Shown in pieces: positions 47,639-56,795 of a DNA stretch of 64,000 nucleotides. The notes beneath the pieces are model-generated. The model worked only from the letters and a program-made list of their open reading frames with translations. It ran no database searches and was not told the DNA's origin. Within the stretch, counting starts at the first letter, position 1; each line of letters opens with the position of its first letter. Made by a program: the position numbers and the translations under genes. The stretch covers positions 62,001 through 126,000 of the forward strand of contig NZ_JAFW01000001.1 in assembly GCF_000526335.1 (NCBI RefSeq). The letters are read 5' to 3'. The DNA is from Arthrobacter sp. 31Y (GTDB taxonomy: Bacteria > Actinomycetota > Actinomycetes > Actinomycetales > Micrococcaceae).

Positions 47639-48502
47639 TCAACCGGACCCCTTCATGGCCTTTCGCATCTTGTGCAAGGCAGCCAACGCAACCTCGCAGT
47701 TCGGGCACTCATTGACGTGGCGATGAATCTTCGCGCTGCCAGCCACCCGTCCACCATTGAGGACGAACTTCCCGAAGTGCCGTGACACTTCAGTACACGA
47801 ATCCAGGGATGTTGCGAGGACGTGAACCTGGAGGTATGCCTGCCGTAGCCCTTTGCGCGCACGTATGAGCAGCGCTGAAACACTGTTCGGGGTCATTCCC
47901 ATGATCGGCGCCACCGCCGCTGGTTTCATGGTTTCCACTTCGCTATACCAAAGCACTGCCTGCCAACGCCGCGGTAGGGACCTGAATGCTTCAACGATTG
48001 AAGTTGCTTCCAAGGCGTCCAGGTAGCGATCGTCATAACCCGCCCCACCGTCCATCACGGGGAAACCGCTCTGAGAGCCAGTCCGCCTGGCTTGTACATT
48101 TCGACGATGTGCGATTCTTCGCACCGTGGTCAAAAGATAGGCCTTGAAAGAGTCCGCAGGTCCCCTGCCAACAACCAGCGCCTGGAAGACAGACGCAAAC
48201 GCTTCTCCCACTACATCGTCCACGTCCGATGGATTGTCGGACTCCATCCGGGCCACGTACGTTGCAAGGCTTCTATACCTCCGAAATAGTTCGGCATAGG
48301 CAGAAAGCCGTCCCGCGCGCACCAAGGACAAAAGCGACCCGTCACACCACCCGCGCGGTTCGTTCGGCTCCAGCCCCGGCTCCAGTCCCGGGTTCGGGAG
48401 AGTCGCCCCACTCCCCTGCCGCTGTTCATGAAAATGGCCGGGATAGTCGCAAGATATTTCTTGGGAGACCATCTCCAGGTGGGACGGGTTCGCAGCGGAC
48501 AT
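47639..48502 (-). CDS. ECF sigma factor with C-terminal zinc-binding (anti-sigma-like) tail
   Basis: 287 aa. Sigma region 2 spans about 65-130 (FRRYRSLATYVARMESDNPSDVDDVVGEAFASVF); region 4 spans about 165-222 (LPRRWQAVLWYSEVETMKPAAVAPIMGMTPNSVSALLIRARKGLR). The chain then continues for 65 residues, ending in H262-x3-C266-x2-C269, the zf-HC2 pattern normally found in separate anti-sigma factors, with another Cys at 236. There is a Pro-rich N-terminal extension. Such sigma factors with built-in tails exist in actinobacteria. No separate anti-sigma gene flanks it, so regulation may be intramolecular. Confidence 0.85.
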   Translation of the reverse strand: MSAANPSHLEMVSQEISCDYPGHFHEQRQGSGATLPNPGLEPGLEPNEPRGWCDGSLLSLVRAGRLSAYAELFRRYRSLATYVARMESDNPSDVDDVVGEAFASVFQALVVGRGPADSFKAYLLTTVRRIAHRRNVQARRTGSQSGFPVMDGGAGYDDRYLDALEATSIVEAFRSLPRRWQAVLWYSEVETMKPAAVAPIMGMTPNSVSALLIRARKGLRQAYLQVHVLATSLDSCTEVSRHFGKFVLNGGRVAGSAKIHRHVNECPNCEVALAALHKMRKAMKGSG

Positions 48503-48604
48503 GGTCCCTCATGGTCGTCAGTGATCTTCGCGGACCCTAGAATCTAGGCAGCGAGACGAAGTGCCCGCGGAAAACGCAGCAAATTGAGGGGAAGGGGATG
48601 CAAA

Positions 48605-49591
48605 ATGCAGGATTACGACCTTGATGGACGTGACCTGAGGCTTCTTCATGCCCTGCAGATTCGTCCGCGCGCCCCTTGGGCTGCCCTGGCGCCCATCGTC
48701 GGCGCGGACGCAGTCACCCTGGCAAGGCGCTGGACTGCCCTTCAGGATCAGGGGCTGGCCTGGTTGGCAAGCTATAGGGGCCCCGGTGCGAAGTATGTAG
48801 GCGCCATCGTGGAGGTGGAATGCACGCCCGCGCGCATTGCCGAGGCCACGGAAGATCTTGCTCGGGACCCTGAAGTGCTCTCTATTGACCAAACAATAGG
48901 TGGCCGTGACTTGGTGGTGACGTTGTTGTGCCGGACAGATGCCGATCTGGCCGGGTTCGTCTTAGACAGACTCTCCAACATTGCCGGCGTGACCCGGACG
49001 CGAACACACCGCGGCATCCGACTCCTCGCCGATGCCCAGCTCTGGCGGCTGCGTTCCCTCCAGGACGAAGAGGTACTGCAGCTGGAGTCGAGCCTCCCGC
49101 TGGCCGCGGCCGCACCCAGAGGGATCTCAGCCGACGCAGAGGACAAGCTTGCCGGCATTTTAGGTACCAACGGCCGGGCTTCCGTTGCCGAAATTTCCGA
49201 GAACCTGGGAATCAGCACCACTAAGGCAAGGAATGCGCTGGCCACCATCATTGCCGAGAAGCGCTTGGTGTTGCGCCTGGAGGTGGCGCGGCCCTACACC
49301 CCCTGGCCTGTAGCCGTGTGGTACTTCCTGCGTGTTCCGGCCACCAAGGTGGAGTCCGTTGCAGAGAAGCTCGTTGGCCTGCACGAGGTCCGTTTGGTGG
49401 CCACTACCGGTGGCCTGTATTCAATCCTCATGATGGTATGGCTTCGTCGGGCTGAGGACATGACAGTGCTGGAGCGGCAGCTGGGCGAAAGGCTTCCTTT
49501 CGCGGAGATCATGGACCGCTGCATAGTCCTGCGCACTCCCAAGCACATGGGCAACCGGCTCACACCTGACGGAAGGCGCATCACCGCGTAG
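48605..49591 (+). CDS. Two-module Lrp/AsnC-family regulator
   Basis: 328 aa. ATG at 48605 preceded by GGGGAAGGGG. Two consecutive Lrp units, each an HTH followed by a RAM ligand domain: HTH 1 in LDGRDLRLLHALQIRPRAPWAALAPIVGADAVTLARRW, HTH 2 in ISADAEDKLAGILGTNGRASVAEISENLGISTTKARNAL; RAM regions around YVGAIVEVECTPARIAEATEDLA and PVAVWYFLRVPATKVESVAEKLV. A classic Lrp is ~150 aa with one of each, so the gene is an internal duplication. Target genes are unknown. Divergent from the sigma factor. Confidence 0.88.
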   Translation: MQDYDLDGRDLRLLHALQIRPRAPWAALAPIVGADAVTLARRWTALQDQGLAWLASYRGPGAKYVGAIVEVECTPARIAEATEDLARDPEVLSIDQTIGGRDLVVTLLCRTDADLAGFVLDRLSNIAGVTRTRTHRGIRLLADAQLWRLRSLQDEEVLQLESSLPLAAAAPRGISADAEDKLAGILGTNGRASVAEISENLGISTTKARNALATIIAEKRLVLRLEVARPYTPWPVAVWYFLRVPATKVESVAEKLVGLHEVRLVATTGGLYSILMMVWLRRAEDMTVLERQLGERLPFAEIMDRCIVLRTPKHMGNRLTPDGRRITA

Positions 49592-49608
49592 TGAACACCC
49601 AATCTCAC

Positions 49609-49645
49609 GAAACTGCCCCGCAGAATTTCTCTGCGGGGCAGTTTC
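49609..49645. terminator. Hairpin between Lrp-type and VOC genes
   Basis: GAAACTGCCCCGCAGA pairs perfectly with its complement over 16 bases around ATTTC. It is centred between the two convergent stops. Confidence 0.88.
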
Positions 49646-49670
49646 TGTAGGTTGATGCGTCCCGGAACGA

Positions 49671-50093
49671 TTACTGCGGGGCTCCGGCAATGTTGACCAG
49701 CCAGCCAATCCCAAAGCTGTCAATGCACATTCCAAAGGTGTCACCCCAAGGCGCCATCTCAAGCGGTACCGTAATAGTGCCGCCGTCGACGAGTTTGTCC
49801 CAATACCCGCGAAGTTCCGCTTCATCCGAAGAGTCTCCGCTCAAGGAGACAGAAATATTGTCACCGGGGTTGTACGCCATCCCGGCCGGAGTGTCAGCCG
49901 CCATCAGCGTTAATCCGCCGGGAGTCTCCAACATGGCATGCATGACCTTGTTGGCCTCGGCAGGATCTTCGCTGGCTTGGTAGTCGCCGAAAGTGCTGAT
50001 GTTCAGTTCACCGCCGAAGACAGATTCGTAGAATGTGATGGCGTCCCGGGCATTGTCCCGAAATGAGATGTATGGATTAAGGCGGGTTGTCAT
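49671..50093 (-). CDS. VOC-family (PhnB/glyoxalase-like) protein
   Basis: 140 aa. ATG at 50093 with GAGGAG upstream; a slightly longer reading is discarded. LNPYISFRDNARDAITFYESVFGGELNISTFGDY opens the VOC fold, with NISVSLSGD and the DTFGMCIDSFGIGWLVNI ending. PhnB-like proteins of this group lack several metal ligands and have no proven reaction; some are stress-related. The remnant of a second VOC gene lies 85 bases upstream on the same strand. Confidence 0.85.
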   Translation of the reverse strand: MTTRLNPYISFRDNARDAITFYESVFGGELNISTFGDYQASEDPAEANKVMHAMLETPGGLTLMAADTPAGMAYNPGDNISVSLSGDSSDEAELRGYWDKLVDGGTITVPLEMAPWGDTFGMCIDSFGIGWLVNIAGAPQ

Positions 50094-50178
50094 TTGGTAG
50101 CTCCTCATTGTTGAGATTGTGACGCATCACCGTCCGGCAATGCTGGCAGCGCCGTTGGGCGCCGGTCCCCCGCGGCGT

Positions 50179-50321
50179 TCAGTCGCCGTCGTACGCCTTT
50201 TGAAGAACGTTGATGTCGAGTTTCCGCATCGTCAACATTGCCTGCATGGCACGCTGGGATCCTGCGGGGTCCTGTCCACTTCATGACCGTCGAACCATAG
50301 ACAGGTCGAAATCTTCTGCAT
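50179..50321 (-). pseudogene. Internally deleted VOC/PhnB-like gene remnant
   Basis: On the minus strand a GGAGGAG ribosome site precedes ATG at 50321 and codes MQKISTCLWFDG, the exact start of another PhnB-like family. After a few codons the frame is lost. From about 50280 a shifted frame reads GQDPAGSQRAMQAM followed by LTMRKLDINVLQKAYDG and a stop at 50179, matching that family's C-terminus. The middle of roughly 100-110 codons is missing. It is a deletion-plus-frameshift pseudogene of 143 bases, adjacent to an intact paralogue. The remaining gap to 50470 holds nothing else recognisable. Confidence 0.8.
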
Positions 50322-50470
50322 CTGCCGCTCCTCCAAGTAGCCGGGAATTCCTTGTCCCCCGTCAGAGGCTAGTACCGTGGCATCACCGACACAACGGCCG
50401 ACGGCGAATCCACCCACCGCCGCTACGGCAACTGGGATTTCGCGCAGGAGGGAGGCCCCCGGATAGTGTC

Positions 50471-50866
50471 ATGGGTATGTCTTCACCCTCACGACTGTGG
50501 ATCCCCGCAGCCATCGCTGACCTTTTGTTCATTCTTCTTTTCGCCGCCATAGGGCGGGACGCGCACGCCCGCGGGGACATCATCTCGGGAGCGTTTGCCA
50601 CAGCCTGGCCGTTCCTTGCTGGAGCGATAATCGCCTGGGTGCTCACACGAGCTTGGCGGGCGCCCATGGCTGCATGGCCTTCCGGAGTTGGCATCTGGGT
50701 TGGCGCAGTAACCGTGGGTATGCTCCTGAGGGCAGCCACGGGCCAAACCGTAGTGCTGCCGTTTGTGTTGGTGGCCCTGATTACCCTCGGCGTGTTCCTG
50801 CTCGGATACCGATTCATCGCTGCGCTGCTGTCGAGGGCATCTAGCAAACGGCAACGCGGAGCGTGA
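50471..50866 (+). CDS. DUF3054-family membrane protein
   Basis: 131 aa, with two near ATG codons (50471, 50477). Four membrane helices: WIPAAIADLLFILLFAAIG, AFATAWPFLAGAIIAWVLT, GVGIWVGAVTVGMLLRAA and LPFVLVALITLGVFLLGYRFIAALL. The RDAHARGD loop and the RAWRAP loop are family features. DUF3054 proteins are common in actinobacteria, with no assigned function. Cytoplasmic tail ends in basic residues. Confidence 0.8.
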   Translation: MGMSSPSRLWIPAAIADLLFILLFAAIGRDAHARGDIISGAFATAWPFLAGAIIAWVLTRAWRAPMAAWPSGVGIWVGAVTVGMLLRAATGQTVVLPFVLVALITLGVFLLGYRFIAALLSRASSKRQRGA

Positions 50867-50938
50867 TCAAGTCCCTGCCCGTGGCAATGCACTAGGCTGG
50901 AAATCGTCCGCAACGATGCATTTCCGGAAAGGCCCCAC

Positions 50939-51217
50939 GTGATCACCGCTTTCGTCCTGATCAAGACCGACGCCTCGCGCATACCGGAGACCGCCGAACA
51001 GATATCGGCCATTCAGGGCATCAGCGAGGTGTACTCCGTCACGGGCGAATGGGACCTCATTGCGGTGGCCAGGGTGAGCAAGCATGACGAGCTTGCCGAC
51101 GTGATCGCGGATCGCCTGTCAAAGGTTGCCTCAGTGGTCCATACCACCACGCACATAGCTTTCAGGGCCTATTCCCAGCACGATCTGGACGCAGCCTTCG
51201 CGCTCGGATTCGAGTAG
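50939..51217 (+). CDS. Stand-alone RAM-domain (Lrp/AsnC ligand-binding) protein
   Basis: 92 aa, GTG start. ITAFVLIKTDASRIPETAEQISAIQGISEVYSVTGEWDLIAVARV is a complete RAM domain (beta-alpha-beta-beta-alpha-beta) without any HTH. Such proteins oligomerise and bind amino acids; they may modulate full-length Lrp proteins, such as the two-module one 1.3 kb upstream, but this is not demonstrated. Convergent with trpD, 17 bases apart. A conserved neighbour of ctaE/trpD in relatives, as far as I recall. Confidence 0.85.
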   Translation: MITAFVLIKTDASRIPETAEQISAIQGISEVYSVTGEWDLIAVARVSKHDELADVIADRLSKVASVVHTTTHIAFRAYSQHDLDAAFALGFE

Positions 51218-51234
51218 CAGGGGACGGCTGGTCT

Positions 51235-52293
51235 TCAGCTCTGGCTAAGAGCCGTCCACTTGGCGAGCACTTCGGCGGCCTTGCCGGAGTCAACGGATTC
51301 CGCCGCCCGCGCGAAAGCGGCGCGCATCCGGTCCTCAAGGCTGCCTTCGGCGTCGAGGTCGATGGAAACCAATCCAGCGGCCGCATTCAGCAGAACGGCG
51401 TCGCGCACCGGCCCCTGTTTGCCATCGAGGATGTGGCGCACTACGGCTGCGTTGGCAGCGGCGTCACCTCCGCGAAGGTCCGCGACCGTGGAAGCACGGA
51501 TTCCCAGATCCTCAGGCGAAAAGACTTGCTCCCTGACTGTTCCGTTCCTGATCTCCCAGACAGTCGATGGTCCCGTGGGGGTCAACTCATCCAGGCCGTC
51601 ATCGCCACGGAACACCAGCCCCCGACTCCCGCGACGGGCAAGCACTCCTGCCACCAACGGTGCCATACGGGCGTTGGCTACGCCCACCGCCGAGGCTTGT
51701 ACATGCGCGGGGTTGGTCATCGGGCCCAGGAAATTGAACGCAGTGGGTACAGCCAGTTCACGGCGCGGAACAGCGGTGTGCCGGAACGAGGGGTGGAAGA
51801 CCTGAGCAAAGCAGAAAGTGATTCCCGCCTCTTCGGCGTTCCGAGCCACCTGCTCGATCGACAGGTCCAAGCGGACACCCAAGGCCTCCAGAACGTCAGC
51901 CGAACCAGAGGTGGATGAGGCGGCCCTGTTGCCGTGCTTGACCACCTTGGCTCCGGCGCCGGCTGCCACGAGGGCGGCCATGGTGGAGATATTCACGGTG
52001 TTCAACCGGTCACCGCCGGTGCCTACGATGTCCAGCTTCTCACCGGAGATGTTGATCGGATTCGCGTGCTGGACCATGGCTTCAACAAGTCCGGCCAATT
52101 CTTCGACCGTCTCGCCCTTGGCTCGCAGCGCCACCAGGAAGCCGGCAATCTGAGCCGGCGTCGCCTCACCGGACATGATGGTGTTCATGGCCCACTCTGT
52201 GTTGCCCACTGCAAGGTCGTCGCCATTGATCAGTGCTGAGATGAGCCCTGGCCAGGTATTGCTGGCTGCAGGTGCCGTTACCGGAGAAGTCAC
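51235..52293 (-). CDS. trpD: Anthranilate phosphoribosyltransferase
   Basis: 352 aa. [54 protein letters not shown] contains the PRPP-binding GTGGD and KHGNRAASS loops; [21 protein letters not shown] and [11 protein letters not shown] are the anthranilate-side motifs. It couples anthranilate with PRPP, step two of tryptophan synthesis. It stands apart from other trp genes and diverges from ctaE across a 148-base gap. Confidence 0.95.
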   Translation of the reverse strand: MTSPVTAPAASNTWPGLISALINGDDLAVGNTEWAMNTIMSGEATPAQIAGFLVALRAKGETVEELAGLVEAMVQHANPINISGEKLDIVGTGGDRLNTVNISTMAALVAAGAGAKVVKHGNRAASSTSGSADVLEALGVRLDLSIEQVARNAEEAGITFCFAQVFHPSFRHTAVPRRELAVPTAFNFLGPMTNPAHVQASAVGVANARMAPLVAGVLARRGSRGLVFRGDDGLDELTPTGPSTVWEIRNGTVREQVFSPEDLGIRASTVADLRGGDAAANAAVVRHILDGKQGPVRDAVLLNAAAGLVSIDLDAEGSLEDRMRAAFARAAESVDSGKAAEVLAKWTALSQS

Positions 52294-52405
52294 TCCCTGA
52301 TGCTATCGAGCCAGCCACGCCGATGACCAATGTGAACGCGACCGGGAACTTTTCCGCGCGAATTCGCGTCTTTGTAGAAAAAGTCTCCCGAATCGGTGGT
52401 TTGCA

Positions 52406-52442
52406 TTGGGAAGTCTGGACTTTTACAGACATAATGTCCTTG
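52406..52442 (+). promoter_or_regulatory. Likely leaderless promoter of ctaE
   Basis: TTGGGA at 52406-52411 and CATAAT at 52430-52435 are 18 bases apart. Seven bases later is the GTG start of ctaE, and no ribosome site precedes it. A transcript starting at or near the GTG would be leaderless, which is frequent in actinobacteria. The -10 is imperfect, so this is a prediction. Confidence 0.45.
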
Positions 52443-53080
52443 TGACATCTGCGACCCATGCCCCCAGTACCCCGGCGCACCCGACGCTGAACCGCCCCAA
52501 CCTGGTTTCTGTTGGAACCGTTGTTTGGCTGTCCAGTGAGTTGATGTTCTTCGCCGGCCTCTTTGCCATGTACTTCACCCTGCGCTCCACATCCGGAACG
52601 ATGTGGGCCGAGGAGACGGCCAAGCTCAACTTCCCGTTTGCGCTCGTCAACACCATCGTCCTTGTGGCAAGTTCCTTCACTTGCCAGATGGGCGTCTTTG
52701 CCGCCGAGCGGCTCGAGCCGCGCCGTACCGGTGGGCTCCTGCAGTTCACACGTTGGGGCATGACCGAGTGGTTCTCCCTGACATTCGTTATGGGTGCCTT
52801 CTTCGTGGCCGGCCAGACCATGGAATACGCCATGCTCGTCTCCGAGCATGTATCCCTGTCGTCCAACGCTTACGGCTCTGCCTTCTACATGACCACCGGC
52901 TTCCACGGCCTGCACGTCATCGGCGGGTTGATCGCGTTCCTGTTCATCATTGGCCGCGCGTTTGCAGCGAAGAAGTTCGGTCACTTCGAAGCGACCTCGG
53001 CGATCGTCACCTCGTACTACTGGCACTTCGTCGACGTTGTGTGGATCGGCCTCTTCCTGGTCATCTACGTCCTCAAGTAA
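52442..53080 (+). CDS. ctaE: Cytochrome aa3 oxidase subunit III
   Basis: 212 aa from GTG at 52442. Five membrane helices: [63 protein letters not shown], and the [11 protein letters not shown] and [22 protein letters not shown] ending, which is the invariant end of subunit III. Structural subunit of the bcc-aa3 respiratory supercomplex. It leads directly into qcrC, qcrA and qcrB. Confidence 0.95.
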   Translation: MTSATHAPSTPAHPTLNRPNLVSVGTVVWLSSELMFFAGLFAMYFTLRSTSGTMWAEETAKLNFPFALVNTIVLVASSFTCQMGVFAAERLEPRRTGGLLQFTRWGMTEWFSLTFVMGAFFVAGQTMEYAMLVSEHVSLSSNAYGSAFYMTTGFHGLHVIGGLIAFLFIIGRAFAAKKFGHFEATSAIVTSYYWHFVDVVWIGLFLVIYVLK

Positions 53081-53168
53081 GCCCGGCTTTGACTCTTTTT
53101 CTACAAGAGGCAGAATTTCAAGAAGCGGCTCGCGGAGCCGACGCAGGATCGAATAAAGGAACCACCAC

Positions 53169-53957
53169 GTGAAGGCACTATCGCAGAAGCGACGTCACCC
53201 ACTGGCAGCCATTGCGCTGTTGCTGATGGGCCTCCTCCTCACTGGTGGGCTGTACGCCGTTGCCACAACTGTCAACCAGGCCAAGGCCGACACCACAAGC
53301 TTCAGCGCAAGTGACGTAGAAGAAGGCGGCAAGCTCTTTGCCGCCAACTGCGCCACCTGCCACGGCATGGGTGCCAGCGGAACCCAGGACGGCCCCTCGC
53401 TGGTCGGCGTGGGTGCTGCTGCAGTTGACTTCCAGGTTGGCACCGGCCGCATGCCCATGCAGATGAGCGGCCCCCAGGCCCAGAAGAAGCCCGCCCAGTT
53501 CAATGCGGAACAGACCAAGCAACTCGCTGCATATGTTGCATCCCTCGGCGCAGGCCCGGCCATTCCCGAGGAACACCTCCTCGACGGAAAGGGAGACGCA
53601 GCCAACGGTGGCGAACTCTTCCGAGTGAACTGCGCCATGTGCCACAACGCTGCTGCTGCCGGTGGCGCCCTGACCCGCGGCAAGTTTGCCCCCGCCTTGG
53701 CTGGAGTAAGCGCCGAGCACATTTATGAGGCCATGGTTACCGGCCCGCAGAACATGCCCGTCTTCAGCGACTCCAACGTCACCCCTGAGGACAAGCGCGA
53801 CATCATCACCTTCTTGAAGACCATCGAAGCCAACGGTTCACCCGGTGGTGCCGATCTGGGCGCACTTGGCCCGGTATCTGAAGGTCTGTTCGTTTGGGTT
53901 GCCGGCTTGGGTGTCATCATCGCATTCACGATTTGGTTGACGTCCCGCACGTCCTAG
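53169..53957 (+). CDS. qcrC: Dihaem cytochrome c subunit of bcc complex, QcrC
   Basis: 262 aa, GTG start after AAAGGAACC. N-terminal anchor (about 13-33), two cytochrome c domains with CATCH at 61-65 and CAMCH at 155-159, each with a downstream Met (axial ligand), and a C-terminal helix (about 237-257). In actinobacteria QcrC replaces soluble cytochrome c, passing electrons straight to the aa3 oxidase. It lies in the qcrCAB operon. Confidence 0.96.
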   Translation: MKALSQKRRHPLAAIALLLMGLLLTGGLYAVATTVNQAKADTTSFSASDVEEGGKLFAANCATCHGMGASGTQDGPSLVGVGAAAVDFQVGTGRMPMQMSGPQAQKKPAQFNAEQTKQLAAYVASLGAGPAIPEEHLLDGKGDAANGGELFRVNCAMCHNAAAAGGALTRGKFAPALAGVSAEHIYEAMVTGPQNMPVFSDSNVTPEDKRDIITFLKTIEANGSPGGADLGALGPVSEGLFVWVAGLGVIIAFTIWLTSRTS

Positions 53958-54040
53958 CCCGGACACATAAAACTTCTGCTGCATGGTCAGCAGTTTGAAA
54001 CTGATAATAACTCGGCCCCGGCCGAGACAACGAGAGAAGG

Positions 54041-55123
54041 ATGAGGCGAATTATGGGCAACCATAGTGACGGCAGTCCGAACCACTCGGGCACCGTAGCT
54101 ACGGCTGGTCAGAATGAGGTGGAGAAGTTCCAGGATCCTGGACTCCCTCCGCATCGTTTGCGCCTGGCTGACACGGACCCGGTAGCCGCAAAGCGCGCCG
54201 AGCGTCAGGTAGCCATTCTGTTTGGCACCTCTGTAATCGGTACGCTCGTGTTCCTGGTGGCATACTTTGCCATCGATTTGGGCGACGACACCTCAATTGC
54301 GACCATCCGCACCCAGAACCTCCTTCTGGGTCTCGGTACGGCGTTCGCAATGCTGGGAATCGGCACCGGAATCGTGCATTGGGCCAAGGCCCTGATGCCC
54401 GATCACGAGGTGTCGGAAGAGCGCCACGCTATCCGTACTGAAGAAGATCGCCAGGCTGCTGTGCGTATCGTCGACGACATCGTGGACGAGACCGGCATTA
54501 AGCGCCGCCCGCTGATCCGCAACACCCTTCTTGGTGCCGTTGCACTTGCTCCCCTACCCGCCCTCGCCATTTTCGGCGATCTGGGTCCGCGGCCGGACAA
54601 CGCTTTGGCACACACCATGTGGGCGCCTGAGGGCGACAAGCTCAAGCGCCTGACCCGTGATCCCGATGGCACGCCCATCAAAGCTTCGGATGTCACCATC
54701 GGTTCGGCCTTCCACGTGATCCCCGAAGGACTCAACGAACTCCACGAAGGCAAGCTGAACGAGAAGGCAAAAGCCGTCGTTCTCCTGATGCGCCTGGACC
54801 CGGACTCGTTGAACCCCTCCGAGGGCCGCGAAAACTGGAGCTACAACGGCATCGTTGCTTACTCCAAGATCTGCACGCACGTCGGTTGCCCGGTTGCTCT
54901 CTACGAGCAGCAGACGCACCACCTTCTGTGCCCCTGCCACCAGTCCACCTTTGACCTGACGCAGGAATGCAAGGTCATCTTCGGACCGGCCAGCCGTCCG
55001 CTCCCCCAGCTGCCCATCGCAGTTGACGCAGAGGGCTACCTCGTCGCCACCAGCGACTTCAGAGAACCTGTAGGACCGAGTTACTGGGAGCGTGACGAGC
55101 ATGAGCGCCTCATCAACAGCTGA
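54041..55123 (+). CDS. qcrA: Rieske iron-sulfur subunit QcrA
   Basis: 360 aa from ATG at 54041; another ATG at 54053 is possible. Three membrane helices in the middle (TSVIGTLVFLVAYFAIDLG, LLLGLGTAFAMLGIGTGIVHWAKAL, and the LLGAVALAPLPALAIFGDLG segment), as in actinobacterial QcrA. The C-terminal Rieske domain has CTHVGCP and CPCHQS, which hold the 2Fe-2S cluster. It carries electrons from menaquinol to QcrC. The qcrB start lies inside its last codons. Confidence 0.95.
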   Translation: MRRIMGNHSDGSPNHSGTVATAGQNEVEKFQDPGLPPHRLRLADTDPVAAKRAERQVAILFGTSVIGTLVFLVAYFAIDLGDDTSIATIRTQNLLLGLGTAFAMLGIGTGIVHWAKALMPDHEVSEERHAIRTEEDRQAAVRIVDDIVDETGIKRRPLIRNTLLGAVALAPLPALAIFGDLGPRPDNALAHTMWAPEGDKLKRLTRDPDGTPIKASDVTIGSAFHVIPEGLNELHEGKLNEKAKAVVLLMRLDPDSLNPSEGRENWSYNGIVAYSKICTHVGCPVALYEQQTHHLLCPCHQSTFDLTQECKVIFGPASRPLPQLPIAVDAEGYLVATSDFREPVGPSYWERDEHERLINS

Positions 55124-56774
55124 AGCCCCCTTCGTTCCGAAGACCAAAGTTGGTAGTTTCACCAACTTTGTGGACGAGCGTGTTGGCGGCTCCGGCATCC
55201 TGCGCGAGTTCGGCCGGAAGGTCTTCCCCGACCACTGGTCGTTCATGTTCGGTGAGGTGGCGCTGTACTCCTTCGTCATCTTGCTGATGTCAGGAACCTT
55301 CCTGACCTTCTTCTTCGATCCGTCCATGGCGGAAACCCACTACCAGGGTTCCTACACGCCGCTGTACAACGTCGAAATGTCAGTTGCCTACAGCTCGTCG
55401 CTGAACATCTCGTTCGACGTCCGCGGTGGTTTGTTCATGCGCCAGGTTCACCACTGGGCAGCTCTGCTGTTCGTGGCCTCCCTCGGTGTGCACATGCTGC
55501 GCGTCTTCTTCACCGGCGCTTTCCGCAAGCCCCGTGAAATGAACTGGGTGGTGGGCGGCGTGCTGCTCATCCTGGCAATGGCTGCCGGCTTCACCGGCTA
55601 TTCCCTCCCCGATGACCTGCTGTCCGGTAACGGCCTGCGCATCATCGATGGTGTGATCAAGTCCATTCCGGTCATCGGAACGTACACCTCGTTCTTCCTC
55701 TTCGGTGGAGAGTTCCCGGGTACGGCCATCATCGGCCGTCTGTACGTTCTGCACATCCTGCTGGTCCCGGCCCTCATCCTCCTGATGATCGTCATTCACC
55801 TCTTCATGGTGGTTGTGCACAAGCACACCCAGTACCCCGGCCCCGGACGCAATGACGGCAACGTCGTTGGCTACCCCCTCGGCCCGGTTTACGCTGCCAA
55901 GGCCGGTGGATTCTTCTTCATCGTCTTCGGCGTCCTGGCCCTCATGGCGGCAGCATTCACGATCAACCCGATCTGGAACTATGGTCCTTACGATCCCTCA
56001 CCGGTTTCGGCGGGTACCCAGCCTGACTGGTACATCGGTTTCGTTGACGGTGCCCTGCGCCTCATGCCGGGTGTCATCAACGACTTCCACTTCGAATGGG
56101 TCATCTTCGGACGCACCCTGACACTGAACGTCTTGCTTCCGGCGCTTGTACCGGCCGGCATCATCTTCACGGTGTTGTTCATGTACCCCTGGATCGAACG
56201 CTGGGTCACCAAGGACAACCGCGAACACCACGTCCTGGACCGTCCGCGCAATGCCCCCACCCGTACGGCGATTGGTGTTGCAGGGTTCACCTGGTACTGC
56301 GTGATGTGGGCAGCAGCAGGTTCCGACCTCATCGCGACGCACTTCCACGTGTCGTTGAACGATGTGACCTACTGGCTCCGGACCTTGTTCTTCATCGGAC
56401 CGATTATCGCCTTCATAGTGACCAAGCGAATTGCACTGGCCCTTCAGCGCAAGGACCGAGAAATCGCACTTCATGGTCGCGAAACAGGCCGCATCGTCCG
56501 GCTCCCCCACGGTGAGTTCATCGAGGTTCACGCCCCGCTGGATGAGTACAAGCGTTACAAGCTCGTCGGATTCGAATCACCGGCTCCCATCCCGGCGCAG
56601 CCTAACGAGCATGGCGTTGTCACCGGCAAGGAGAAGCGCCGCGCGGCACTCTCCCGCTGGTTCTTCGAAGACCGTGTTGCCCCTGCAACGCCGGCGGAAC
56701 TCGAAGCTGCGCACGCTCATGGCCACCACGAGGCCATCGAAGCTGGCGAAGACCAGAAGAGCCTGAGCCACTAG
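55101..56774 (+). CDS. qcrB: Cytochrome b subunit QcrB
   Basis: 557 aa from ATG at 55101, overlapping qcrA by 23 bases. Cytochrome b core with paired haem His in FMRQVHHWAALLFVASLGVHML and HILLVPALILLMIVIHLFM; PGP and the PDW-type quinol-site PDWYIGF. The C-terminal ~100-residue cytoplasmic extension, His/Glu/Ala-rich, is typical of actinobacterial QcrB. It oxidises menaquinol and is the target of drugs such as telacebec in mycobacteria. Followed by a strong terminator. Confidence 0.96.
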   Translation: MSASSTAEAPFVPKTKVGSFTNFVDERVGGSGILREFGRKVFPDHWSFMFGEVALYSFVILLMSGTFLTFFFDPSMAETHYQGSYTPLYNVEMSVAYSSSLNISFDVRGGLFMRQVHHWAALLFVASLGVHMLRVFFTGAFRKPREMNWVVGGVLLILAMAAGFTGYSLPDDLLSGNGLRIIDGVIKSIPVIGTYTSFFLFGGEFPGTAIIGRLYVLHILLVPALILLMIVIHLFMVVVHKHTQYPGPGRNDGNVVGYPLGPVYAAKAGGFFFIVFGVLALMAAAFTINPIWNYGPYDPSPVSAGTQPDWYIGFVDGALRLMPGVINDFHFEWVIFGRTLTLNVLLPALVPAGIIFTVLFMYPWIERWVTKDNREHHVLDRPRNAPTRTAIGVAGFTWYCVMWAAAGSDLIATHFHVSLNDVTYWLRTLFFIGPIIAFIVTKRIALALQRKDREIALHGRETGRIVRLPHGEFIEVHAPLDEYKRYKLVGFESPAPIPAQPNEHGVVTGKEKRRAALSRWFFEDRVAPATPAELEAAHAHGHHEAIEAGEDQKSLSH

Positions 56775-56795
56775 AGGTTCAACACTCAAGTATCA

